Shown: piece after piece, positions 7,089 through 14,505 of the stretch
How the letters are laid out: the number at the start of each line of letters is the position of its first letter
Position numbering within the stretch: position 1 is the stretch's first letter
Assembly (NCBI GenBank): GCA_947471985.1
Contig: CANIZL010000078.1
Span: forward strand, 1-33,407
Source: Verrucomicrobiota bacterium
GTDB lineage: Bacteria > Verrucomicrobiota > Verrucomicrobiia > Limisphaerales > UBA9464
DNA length: 33,407 bases
Direction of reading: 5' to 3'
Made by a program: the position numbers and the translations under genes
The notes under the pieces: model-generated
What the model was told of the DNA's origin: nothing
Databases searched by the model: none
Seen by the model: only the letters and a program-made list of their open reading frames with translations

Positions 7089-10000
7089 TCAGGACGGGGG
7101 ATCGGTGGGGAGTTTCAGCCGAAACCAGGCGCCACGAGCGGTGAAGGCGTTGGTCACCTGACCCTGGCCCTGGGCGTCGGTGGTGACCTCGCGCTCCAGC
7201 GACCAGGTGGTGAGATCCTGGCTTTGTTCCAGCCGGTAGTTGGTCGCGGGCGATCCGGTGAATTCGAGCAGCACGCCGGCAGCGGTCGCCCGGGCCGTGA
7301 GGCGAACGGGCACCGGTGCAAAAACCGCGGTCAGGGAGAAATCGCCGCCGGGCCGGAGGGTCAGGCGATTCGTGGTGATGCCGAACAAGCCATCCCAGCG
7401 CACGAACCGATATCCCCGGGCGGGTTCCGCGGCCACGTCGAGGGGATGATCCAGGAAATACTGCCCGATCCACGGGTTCGCGGGCGGCGCGGTGATCGGC
7501 ACGGTGTTCAGCCGAAGCACTCCTTGCCCGGGACTTTCGACGGCCGCTCGCACCGTTACGTCGGCGCCCAATTTGAATTTCTGGCGCAGGTGCCGCCGTA
7601 TCGCGGCCGGGCGGCGGCCGGCGAAGTCGCGCAGGTATTGAACCTGGCCCCGCCATTCCGACAGTGAACCTGGCGCCCGCCAGCGCAGCGTGTGTTCGGT
7701 CATCTCGGGCTCCAGGGCCTGGCTGAAGCGTTGGATCCGGGCGAGGGTGTTGGCCGGCTGGTACACCGTGTTGAGCAGATCCGCGAAGCGGTTGATGAAC
7801 GCGCGTTGGAAGTCCGGATTTTCGCTGAGTTTCCGGAGGAGGAAGGTGGTGGTTTCGTTGTTGTGGCCGTGGAGCGATCCGCTCGTCTCCAGATCGGCCT
7901 GCAGCATGTCGAAATCCCACGCGGGAGCCACCGACCAAAAACCGCCCCAGCCGACATCGTTGTCGTATTGCAGCCAGCGAAAGCGACCATCCGGTGCCCG
8001 GGGGCGCCAGAAGCGGTGATTCCCAATGTCCCACCGGTAGGTGAAAATTTCGGCCGCCTTGAAATCAATATAATTGGGGACGTCCATGCGTCGGAGGACC
8101 TCGGCATAGGTGTCGGGATCCGCGGGACGGTGGGTGGTGAGCAGTTGCAGCAGGGAGTCCCAAGCGGCGGTGTCGCCCGCCTTGGGCGCCGCATACCCTT
8201 CGAGGTAGTCGAATCCGCGCGGCGCGAGACCGGAATAGTGCTGAATGAACTGATCGTCCTCCTTCTCCTTCAGGTAGTGCAGTCCCCAGTATTCGCCGTT
8301 GAGGAAAACGACGGCGAGGCGGGAGGCTTGCGATTCCGCCCCGGTGTCGTGCATCAGGTTCTGCATGAATTCATCGCGCTGAAAGGCCAGATAACTGTCC
8401 TGCCCGCTGGGTCGCAGCAGCACGTTGTTGAATTTCGTGCGGGCGCGGTCGGGAAAGAACGGATAGGCAAAGGGGCGTCGTTCCGGACTGCCGGCCGCGT
8501 CCAGATCCAGGCCTTTGATGGGAAAGCCCTGGGAGGTGTTCCCGTGGATGGAAAGTTGGGCCGCTTGGGCGACGACGCGAAGGCCATTGGTTTCAAAGAC
8601 TTCGACAAAAGCGGGGCGTTCCCATTCGGTGCCCCGTTGGGAAAAGTTCGCCCCGGTATTGCCCGGGACGTAGAGGCCGATGGCCGGGTCAAACAGGTTC
8701 GCCCGTTCGGTGGTCAACGACACGACCGGCACCGAATATCGGGTGCGCCCGCGTGGGGTGATGAAATAGGAATGGGTGGTGACCCCGGCGCTCAGGGCCC
8801 CGGCTTTGAAGGCGTTGGCCCGCAGCACCCAGCCTTGAAAAACCGCACCGGCCGGAGGCTGCCACCCGCCCGCGGTGGGGATCTGTGCCAGTACCGCGGC
8901 GGTGCCCGCACGACTGCCCAGGGTCAGGGGCGACGTATACGTGGCCGACGTGACGCCGGGTTCGGAGCCGTCGGTGGTGTAGTGAATGATCGCGCCAGGA
9001 TTGGTCACGGCGAGCGTCACCGTGACGGAATTGCTATAGAAGCCGCCCGGGGTCAGGAACTGCACCGGCTGCAAGAGTTCGTTCGCGCCCGGGGTGGTGT
9101 TGCTTTGGCCGGGCGTCGGTTGCGCAAACAGTTTCCAGGGACCCGTGCCGTCCGGTTGTCGGCCATACGAAACGTCGCGCGGCAAGGCCCCGAAATCCAC
9201 GCGATCCATCACGGTGCCATCCGGGGCGGTGAGTTGGACGGATTCCCCGGAGGCACCGAGTTGGAAGCTCGTATGCACGGGCTGTGAAAAGACGAGGCTG
9301 TAGCGCCCGGCCAGGAACTGTTCGATGCCGCGGCGTTCGGTCGTCGTCAACGCGCGGTCGAAAGCCAGCACTTCGGCCACCTCTCCCTCCAAGGCGCCGT
9401 AAGCGCCGGCCCCGAGATCGGTGGGGGCCCAGACCTGGCGACGGGGTGAGGTCAATCCGGTGCGGACGGCCACCCCTTGGAGCGCGATCTGCGGGCGACG
9501 ATTTTCGTACGTTACCGACACGACCACCCAGCCTGAGCCGACTGTGCCGGAGGTGACCGCGAGCGCCGGTAGGTAGCCGGAACCGTGTTCGTAGACCGAC
9601 ACCCCGTTGGTTCCGAGGGAGACACCTGCGCCGCCATCGAGATCGCCGCCGTGGGTGGCGCCGAAGAGCCAATGCTGGCCGGAAACGCCACCGACCCCGG
9701 CGGTTGATTCCGGATCAATTTCGTGACCGCCGGAGGCGCGGACCACGGAGATCAAGGTGAAGTCGTTGGTGCCGGGCGGCTGGGACCACCGCAACACGTC
9801 GTTGAGTCCGTCGAAATGCAACGCGGCCCGGCCGTTGACGGCATTGGGAATCAGCCGGGGCTGGGCGGAGGGATCGGATTGCCGGGCGGGACTGCCGCCC
9901 GGTACGCGATTGAGCCACTGTTGTACAAAGCGGGAACCGCCGGCCACCCGCACCTGTTGGGCATCGCCTGCATTGATGGAATCGGCGGCATAGCTCAGGC

Positions 10001-10352
10001 GGAGACCCGGCACGGCCGCCGGATCCAACGGATCAGCCGGGGTGGGTTGCCGGTCTTTGCCGGAAGCGAAGACCACCAGAAAGTTGCCGGGAGCGAGTTC
10101 CTGACGGCCTTCGAACCGCCATTTGAACGGGTGACGTGGATCGTCGGTCAGGCCATAGCCGAGAAGTGGAACCGGTTCGGTGCCGACGTTGATCAGTTCG
10201 ATCCAGTCGGAGAAATCGCCCTCTTCGTCGGCGAGAACGGCGTCATTGGCCGACATGAGTTCGTTCACCCGGACGTTGGGCGCCGCCTGGACGTTACCGC
10301 CGAGGCCGATGGCAACGAGCAGCAGAAAAGCCAAGCGAAAGGCCGGACGCAT
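7089..10352 (-). CDS. Exported CotH-kinase mosaic protein (LTD, LamG-like, chitobiase-like, CotH, C-terminal module)
   Basis: The product is 1087 residues. The ATG at 10352 gives a signal peptide MRPAFRLAFLLLVAIGLGG ending VQA (1-23); the longer frame reads back through a hairpin repeat and is unlikely. Domains in order: lamin-tail domain (about 26-105, 'NELMSAND...DWIELIN'); a LamG/concanavalin-like region (about 170-350); a segment resembling chitobiase C-terminal/FN3-like repeats ('IIHYTTDGSEP', about 435-530); and a CotH kinase region (about 540-925, with 'DIGNHRFW' at 775-782 and 'QYDNDVGW' at 795-802 as plausible catalytic motifs). Then comes a 'GYRFVRWDG' repeat and a terminal 'YRLEQSQDLTTWS' module. 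CotH kinases phosphorylate secreted proteins in spore-formers; the role in Verrucomicrobiota is unknown. A dispersed-repeat motif pair lies within the coding region at 7636-7675. Confidence 0.87.
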   Translation of the reverse strand: MRPAFRLAFLLLVAIGLGGNVQAAPNVRVNELMSANDAVLADEEGDFSDWIELINVGTEPVPLLGYGLTDDPRHPFKWRFEGRQELAPGNFLVVFASGKDRQPTPADPLDPAAVPGLRLSYAADSINAGDAQQVRVAGGSRFVQQWLNRVPGGSPARQSDPSAQPRLIPNAVNGRAALHFDGLNDVLRWSQPPGTNDFTLISVVRASGGHEIDPESTAGVGGVSGQHWLFGATHGGDLDGGAGVSLGTNGVSVYEHGSGYLPALAVTSGTVGSGWVVVSVTYENRRPQIALQGVAVRTGLTSPRRQVWAPTDLGAGAYGALEGEVAEVLAFDRALTTTERRGIEQFLAGRYSLVFSQPVHTSFQLGASGESVQLTAPDGTVMDRVDFGALPRDVSYGRQPDGTGPWKLFAQPTPGQSNTTPGANELLQPVQFLTPGGFYSNSVTVTLAVTNPGAIIHYTTDGSEPGVTSATYTSPLTLGSRAGTAAVLAQIPTAGGWQPPAGAVFQGWVLRANAFKAGALSAGVTTHSYFITPRGRTRYSVPVVSLTTERANLFDPAIGLYVPGNTGANFSQRGTEWERPAFVEVFETNGLRVVAQAAQLSIHGNTSQGFPIKGLDLDAAGSPERRPFAYPFFPDRARTKFNNVLLRPSGQDSYLAFQRDEFMQNLMHDTGAESQASRLAVVFLNGEYWGLHYLKEKEDDQFIQHYSGLAPRGFDYLEGYAAPKAGDTAAWDSLLQLLTTHRPADPDTYAEVLRRMDVPNYIDFKAAEIFTYRWDIGNHRFWRPRAPDGRFRWLQYDNDVGWGGFWSVAPAWDFDMLQADLETSGSLHGHNNETTTFLLRKLSENPDFQRAFINRFADLLNTVYQPANTLARIQRFSQALEPEMTEHTLRWRAPGSLSEWRGQVQYLRDFAGRRPAAIRRHLRQKFKLGADVTVRAAVESPGQGVLRLNTVPITAPPANPWIGQYFLDHPLDVAAEPARGYRFVRWDGLFGITTNRLTLRPGGDFSLTAVFAPVPVRLTARATAAGVLLEFTGSPATNYRLEQSQDLTTWSLEREVTTDAQGQGQVTNAFTARGAWFRLKLPTDPPS
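7636..7675. repeat. GAACCTGG motif pair inside the CotH-kinase gene
   Basis: TATTGAACCTGGC (7636-7648) and CAGTGAACCTGGC (7663-7675) reproduce the two motifs at 301-345. Translated on the minus strand they give the short segment 'APGSLSEWRGQVQYL' (residues about 893-907), so the sequence is accommodated in frame. Confidence 0.4.
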
Positions 10353-10370
10353 CACCCGGCGACCGTAGCC

Positions 10371-10427
10371 GGGGGCGAAGGATTTTGCTCGGAAAAGAAA
10401 AGCCCCGAGGCAATCCCAGGGCGGTGG
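10371..10427 (-). repeat. 57-bp direct repeat, copy 1, with terminator-like hairpin
   Basis: It matches 11320-11376 at 49 of 57 positions without gaps. On the minus strand the RNA would form GCCCUGGG-AUUG-CCUCGGGGC (G-U wobbles keep the stem) followed by TTTTCTTTTC. This is a terminator-like element lying only 18 bp upstream of the CotH-kinase start. It could be an attenuator in that gene's leader or the leftover end of an older upstream gene. Confidence 0.6.
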
Positions 10428-10540
10428 CGGGAGAACCCGGCAACTGTGAGTCACATCCGTCGACCGGCGCGCCCGATTTGGTTCGCTGGTAGGCTCCAAG
10501 ACCTGCTTGCGCTTGATATGGGTTTATGGGAATATGGGTC

Positions 10541-10807
10541 ATGAAGACGACGGTGGAAATTCCTGACGAATTGTTCCGCGAAGCCAAGGCCACGGCGGCA
10601 CGCAACGGGGCCAAGCTTAAGGACCTGATAGCCGACGGCCTGCGACTGGCTCTGGGTAGGTCTACGCCGGAGCGGCGGCTTTTGCGGTTTCCACTGGTGC
10701 CCGGCAAGCGAGGGGCCGGCCCGTTGACCGCCGCCAAGGTCAACGAAATTGAAGCGGCTGAAGCTGGTGAAAGGGATGCCCGTCATGCGCGCCCTAGCCG
10801 ACGTTAG
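10541..10807 (+). CDS. vapB: VapB-type antitoxin
   Basis: This 88-residue protein opens MKTTVEIPDELFREAKATAA, the ribbon-helix-helix pattern of VapB/Arc-type antitoxins, followed by 'LKDLIADGLRLAL'. The C-terminal part ('RFPLVPGKRGAGPLTAAKVN') is the usual toxin-wrapping region. It should bind the partner VapC and repress the shared promoter as a complex. The ATG at 10541 is chosen because the conserved family start is MKTTVEIP; an in-frame start at 10526 adds five residues. The 3' end overlaps vapC by about 32 bp. The pair is oriented against its neighbours and bracketed by direct repeats, which suggests it was inserted as a cassette. Confidence 0.85.
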   Translation: MKTTVEIPDELFREAKATAARNGAKLKDLIADGLRLALGRSTPERRLLRFPLVPGKRGAGPLTAAKVNEIEAAEAGERDARHARPSRR

Positions 10808-11219
10808 CTGGTTGCTGCCGCTCTGTTATGGCGGCCACGAACACCATGTGTCAGCCCTCCGCTGGCTGGCCGCACTTCCCAAAGGCAGCGAGGTGGTGGT
10901 TTGCCGCCTGGCCCAGATGGGGTTGCTACGACTGTTAAGCAATCCGGCGGTCATGGGTGCCGACGTGTGTGGCACGGATGCGGCGTGGAAATTGAACGAC
11001 CAATTATTGGGAGATCCCCGCTTCACATTGGAAATGGAGCCGCCGGCCTTGGAAGCAGCCCTTCGCCAATTGACAAAGGGTTTTCCGTACTCCCCAAAAC
11101 TTTGGCAGGACGCCTACTTGGCGGCCTTCGCGGTGGCGGCGGACCTGCCCTTGGTTACTTTCGATCAGGGGTTCCGGAAGTTTCGCCCACTTCGGAGTTT
11201 GGTTTTGTCCCCGGATTGA
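10776..11219 (+). CDS. vapC: VapC-type PIN-domain toxin ribonuclease
   Basis: This 147-residue PIN domain has the first acidic residue at Asp9 ('ALADVSWLL'), late acidic residues at Asp112 ('LWQDAYLAAFA') and Asp130 ('LVTFDQGF'), and 'CRLAQMGLLRLLSNPAVMG' in the middle. The position where many VapC proteins carry a catalytic Glu is Gln47 here. A Q at this site is common in this subgroup ('QLGFLRLL'-type), so it is not proof of inactivity. VapC toxins cleave tRNA or rRNA when antitoxin is lost. Start codons at 10776 and 10785 are both plausible: GGTGA lies 5 nt before the first, AAGGG 9 nt before the second. Confidence 0.85.
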   Translation: MPVMRALADVSWLLPLCYGGHEHHVSALRWLAALPKGSEVVVCRLAQMGLLRLLSNPAVMGADVCGTDAAWKLNDQLLGDPRFTLEMEPPALEAALRQLTKGFPYSPKLWQDAYLAAFAVAADLPLVTFDQGFRKFRPLRSLVLSPD

Positions 11220-11319
11220 TTTTTTGGTTGCCGTGGTTTGCGCCCTGCGATGGCTGCCCTTTGCAGGCGGTTAGCGCCATTCCTCGCAATGCTTCCGGAA
11301 GCGGGGAGATTCCCGAGGG

Positions 11320-11376
11320 GGGGGCGAAGGTTCCAGCCCGGAAAAGAAAAGCCCTGGGGCAAACCCAGGGCGGTGG
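11320..11376 (-). repeat. 57-bp direct repeat, copy 2, contains the PEP-CTERM gene terminator
   Basis: The hairpin GCCCTGGG (351-358 of 11 kb) with CCCAGGGC (364-371) has a 5-nt loop and, on the minus strand, is followed by TTTTCTTTTC (11350-11341). That is a textbook intrinsic terminator about 40 nt after the stop of the PEP-CTERM gene at 11411. With copy 1 it brackets vapBC. Confidence 0.75.
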
Positions 11377-11410
11377 ATAGTGCGAGGTTGGGACCGCGGA
11401 TTACGGCGCT

Positions 11411-12163
11411 TCAGGGCCGACGGCGCAGCGCCCAGCACCCGAGACCGACTCCGGTCAAAAGGAGCGCCCACGTTTTCGGTTCTGGGGTGGGCTGCACCAC
11501 CACTCCGTACATGTTCCGACCCGCTTCATTAAACTCCAGCAAGGTGGCGGTTCCGATCCCCACTTCCTTCCGGTAGACCGACGACCAGTTGTCGACCGTG
11601 CCGTCGCCATTTTCGTCGACCCCGACTTCGTCAGGTTGAGCCGCGTTGCCGGCCCGATTATTGCCGGTGGCCGCCATCGTCCAGCCGTTGGCGACGCTCA
11701 CCCACTCCATTTTGCCGCTGCCCGGACCGAGATTCGGGGGATTGCCGGCGTTGGCATCGTTCAGGCGATTGTCGATCAGGAGATAAATGAAGGACGGGAC
11801 CGAGACGCTGACGGCGAGACTCAGCGTGGCGTTGTCGCGGTTGTTGTTCGCGTTCAGGATATATTCGCCGCCGACGAGATATTTCGGCAGGGCGACCGTG
11901 GTGCTGGCGGCGTTCCACTCATGCACGCGATCGGTGAACGCCTTCACGTCATCACCAAAGCGGGGAACCGTGTAGTTGGCTACGAGCACGGTTCCGTTTG
12001 GGTTGCTGATATTGAAAGTCTGCCCGGAGTACTTGGCGGAAGGACGATCTGTATCGCCGTTGGACTCCGTGACGCCGGTGATCGATGCCCGGGCGTTCAG
12101 GGAAGCGGTGGCCAGGATAATTGCCATGGCGGGGCCAAAGGACACGAGGGTACGGCAGTTCAT
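11411..12163 (-). CDS. PEP-CTERM sorting-domain exported protein
   Basis: The product is 250 residues from the ATG at 12163 (MNCRTLVSFGPAMAIILATA, signal peptide ending near ARA). It ends in the PEP-CTERM tripartite signal: 'PTPEPKTWALLLTGVGLGCW' then ALRRRP, that is PEP, a hydrophobic helix and an arginine cluster. Exosortase (EpsH-type) cleaves such proteins at the PEP motif for delivery to the surface or extracellular matrix. The middle is asparagine- and glycine-rich with several 'N-x-S/T' sites and a 'DENGDGTVDNWSS' stretch that looks like a calcium-binding loop. No enzymatic motif was recognised. A signal-peptide start at 12163 is preferred to 12193. Exosortase is not in this window. 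Confidence 0.85.
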   Translation of the reverse strand: MNCRTLVSFGPAMAIILATASLNARASITGVTESNGDTDRPSAKYSGQTFNISNPNGTVLVANYTVPRFGDDVKAFTDRVHEWNAASTTVALPKYLVGGEYILNANNNRDNATLSLAVSVSVPSFIYLLIDNRLNDANAGNPPNLGPGSGKMEWVSVANGWTMAATGNNRAGNAAQPDEVGVDENGDGTVDNWSSVYRKEVGIGTATLLEFNEAGRNMYGVVVQPTPEPKTWALLLTGVGLGCWALRRRP

Positions 12164-12237
12164 AGACGTTTCGGACAAGGCTTGTGGCAACATCCTGCCA
12201 CAGGCCGGCGCCGGGTGTCAACTACCGAATCCCATGC

Positions 12238-13041
12238 TCAAAGGGGGCGGAATTTGGGCGACTGGCTGAGGAAGCGGACCGGGTTCTGGTAGATGACGCG
12301 GTCGATGGCCTCGGGTGTCCAGCCGCGCCGGCGCATTTCCAGGGCGGTCTTCGGTACGGCCAGTGGGACGCTTTCGCCCCAGTCACAGGCCGAGTTCATC
12401 CACAACCGATCGGCCCCGTACACGTCGAGGATATCCACGGCCCGGGCGGGCGTGCACTTGCTGATGGGGTACAGCGTCATGCCCCCCCAGTGGCCTCGAT
12501 CCAGCACCAGCTTGACGGTGTGTTCCTCGACGTGATCGATCAGTACCCGCTCGGGCTGGATCCGGGCGTCGGCCTTCAGGACATCGAGGATGAGTCGGGT
12601 CCCTTTCAGTTTGTCCTCCAGGTGAGGTGTGTGGACCAGGATCAACTGGTTGGTGCGGGCGGCCAGATCCACGTGCTGTTCCAGCACCCGGAGTTCATTG
12701 CGGGAATTCTTGTTGAGGCCGATCTCGCCAATCCCCAGGACGTTGGGGCGATCGAGAAACTCGGGGATGAGACGGAGGACCTCCTCGGCGAGTTGGACGT
12801 CTTCGGACTCCTTCGGATTGATGCAGAGCCAGCAATAGTGGGGCAATCCGTAACGGGCGGCCCGGGCGGGTTCGAACTCGGTCAGCTGACGGAAGTAGTC
12901 GCGGAAGCCGGCGGCCGACGAACGATCGAAGCCCGCCCAAAAGGCGGGTTCGCACACGGCCGCGCAACCGGCGGTGACCATGTCGACGTAGTCATCCGTG
13001 GTGCGACTGACCATGTGTCCGTGAGGTTCGATGTAACGCAT
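12238..13041 (-). CDS. TatD-family metal-dependent hydrolase (EboB-like)
   Basis: A 267-residue TIM-barrel amidohydrolase. The full TatD metal-ligand set can be read: HGH (His7, His9), Glu106 in 'GIGEIGLN', His137/His140 in 'LVHTPH', His170 in 'IDHVEE' and Asp220 in 'NSACDWG'. TatD proteins are cytoplasmic divalent-metal nucleases or phosphoesterases. The overall look ('[20 protein letters not shown]', '[12 protein letters not shown]') is closest in my memory to the hydrolase of ebo-type clusters, but no other ebo gene is near, so that label is tentative. Start: ATG at 13041; the TTG three codons upstream is less likely. It ends 74 bp from the PEP-CTERM gene start and may be co-transcribed with it. 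Confidence 0.85.
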   Translation of the reverse strand: MRYIEPHGHMVSRTTDDYVDMVTAGCAAVCEPAFWAGFDRSSAAGFRDYFRQLTEFEPARAARYGLPHYCWLCINPKESEDVQLAEEVLRLIPEFLDRPNVLGIGEIGLNKNSRNELRVLEQHVDLAARTNQLILVHTPHLEDKLKGTRLILDVLKADARIQPERVLIDHVEEHTVKLVLDRGHWGGMTLYPISKCTPARAVDILDVYGADRLWMNSACDWGESVPLAVPKTALEMRRRGWTPEAIDRVIYQNPVRFLSQSPKFRPL

Positions 13042-13109
13042 GTGCTGCAAAAGACTGTGGTGCCGTGAACATATTCACACTTGCTGCGCCGCGCATGGAT
13101 TTAAAAAAC

Positions 13110-13197
13110 GGGGTCAGACACTTTTTGCCGCGCGGGGACAGACACTTTTGGTCCGCGAAAAGTGTCTGTCCCCGAGGATTGAAAAGTGTCTGACACC
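13110..13197. repeat. Nested REPIN-like inverted repeat of the GTGTCTGACACC family
   Basis: The inner perfect inverted repeat has 16-bp arms at 13134-13149 and 13158-13173 (GGGGACAGACACTTTT and its complement) with an 8-nt loop. The outer arms 13110-13125 and 13182-13197 (GGTGTCAGACACTTTT type) pair at 15 of 16 positions. A and T runs flank both ends (13103-13108 and 13200-13206). This is a REP doublet of the kind RAYT transposases mobilise. It also lies in the dprA leader. Confidence 0.8.
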
Positions 13198-13294
13198 GCT
13201 TTTTTTGGGGCGCGGGCTGATTTTCTGTAACGCACGGTGAAATTTTCCGTAGGGCTTCCCGTGGCGTCCAGCCAGGTCTGGTCCGCCCGATTCC

Positions 13295-14419
13295 ATGACT
13301 GACCTTGAATCTTACATCGCCCTCAATCTGATCGAGCATCTTGGCCCGGTACGACTCCGCCAATTGCTCGCCCATTTTGAAGGAGAACCGCAACGCGTTC
13401 TCGCGGCCAGTGCCGGCCAACTCGCCGTCGTGCCCGGGATTGGTCCCGACACCGCGGCGGCCATCGCCAGCTGGGAGACAACCGTGGATCTCAGCGGCGA
13501 ACTGCGACGCATCGCCGAGTTCGGTTGCCACGTGGTGATTCAGAGCGATCCCGAGTACCCGCCCCTGCTGCGGGAAATCTATGACCCGCCCACCGTGCTC
13601 TACGTGAAGGGTTCCCTGCTGGCGAACGACAAAAATGCCATCGCTCTGGTCGGATCCCGGCAAACTACCACCTACGGCACTGAAGTAGCCCGTCGCCTCG
13701 GTTACCAATTGGCCTACACCGGCGTCACGGTGGTCAGCGGCGGTGCTCGCGGCATCGATACGGCGGCACATCAGGGAGCCTTGAGCGCCAAGGGGCGAAC
13801 GCTGGCTGTGCTCGGGACGGGCATCAATCGGGTCTTTCCGCCGGAGAATCTCGAGTTGTACGAGCGAATGGCCGAGGCTGGTGCGATCGTGACCCAATTC
13901 CCGTTCAATCGACCGGCGGATAAGCAATCGTTCCCGATCCGCAATCGCATTGTCGCCGGTATGACCCTGGGCACCGTGGTGGTCGAGGCCAATCTGGCGT
14001 CCGGTGCCTTGATCACAGCGAACTTTGCCACCGAATACGGTCGTCAGGTCTTCGCGGTGCCGGGGCGCATCGATTCGCCGCGGAGCAAGGGGTGCCACGA
14101 ACTCATCAAGAACGGCGCCAAACTCTGCGAAGGCGTGGAGGACATTCTGAGCGAGTTTGAGTATCTCTTTCCTCCGTCGAATCAAGCGCCGACGACCGCC
14201 GAGACAGGTATGCTGCCAGCGTTGGCTTTGTCGGAAGCCGAGCAGAGGGTGTTGGCGGTTTTAAACCAGACCGAGCAGACCACCGATGAAATCATCCGGA
14301 CGGCGAACCTGCCGGCCAGCGCCACCAACGTCGCGCTCTTCACCCTGGAAATGAAACGCCTGATCCGCCAGCTCCCCGGCAAGCTCTTTGTCCGCTCCAT
14401 GGGGCGGGCCGAGGCTTGA
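13295..14419 (+). CDS. dprA: DNA-processing protein DprA
   Basis: This 374-residue protein has an N-terminal helix-hairpin-helix-like region (about 40-60, 'VVPGIGPDTAAAIASW') and a DprA Rossmann fold with 'GSRQTTTYG' (120-128), 'VSGGARGIDTAAH' (147-159), 'VLGTGINRVFPPEN' (172-185) and 'FPIRNRIVAG' (213-222). It ends in a winged-helix C-terminal domain (about 305-370). DprA loads RecA on incoming single-stranded DNA during natural transformation and has roles in recombination. The length fits the family. The ATG at 13295 precedes the conserved 'YIALNLI' helix. The REPIN-like repeat lies about 100 bp upstream and may influence expression. The gene stands alone. Confidence 0.97.
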   Translation: MTDLESYIALNLIEHLGPVRLRQLLAHFEGEPQRVLAASAGQLAVVPGIGPDTAAAIASWETTVDLSGELRRIAEFGCHVVIQSDPEYPPLLREIYDPPTVLYVKGSLLANDKNAIALVGSRQTTTYGTEVARRLGYQLAYTGVTVVSGGARGIDTAAHQGALSAKGRTLAVLGTGINRVFPPENLELYERMAEAGAIVTQFPFNRPADKQSFPIRNRIVAGMTLGTVVVEANLASGALITANFATEYGRQVFAVPGRIDSPRSKGCHELIKNGAKLCEGVEDILSEFEYLFPPSNQAPTTAETGMLPALALSEAEQRVLAVLNQTEQTTDEIIRTANLPASATNVALFTLEMKRLIRQLPGKLFVRSMGRAEA

Positions 14420-14448
14420 ACGATGCCGCCCCACGCTCATCTCGCGAC

Positions 14449-14474
14449 CGGGCGCCGGATGGTTCCGGCGCCCG
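14449..14474. terminator. Hairpin between convergent dprA and the CBM-like gene
   Basis: CGGGCGCCGG (14449-14458) and CCGGCGCCCG (14465-14474) form a perfect 10-bp stem with a 6-nt loop. It sits in the 86-bp gap between two convergent stops, so it is a good candidate bidirectional terminator. There is no U tract on either side, so confidence is moderate. Confidence 0.5.
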
Positions 14475-14505
14475 CACCGAGAAGTTCCCGGTCAAGCGAT
14501 ACCAT

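Noticed and set aside
7692-9287. 531-aa open frame on the plus strand
   Set aside because: It is wholly antisense to the CotH-kinase gene, whose domains are clear; the plus frame shows no domain pattern.
10390-10540. Possible riboswitch before the CotH-kinase or vapB gene
   Set aside because: No known aptamer consensus could be matched; the hairpin is better read as a terminator-like direct repeat.
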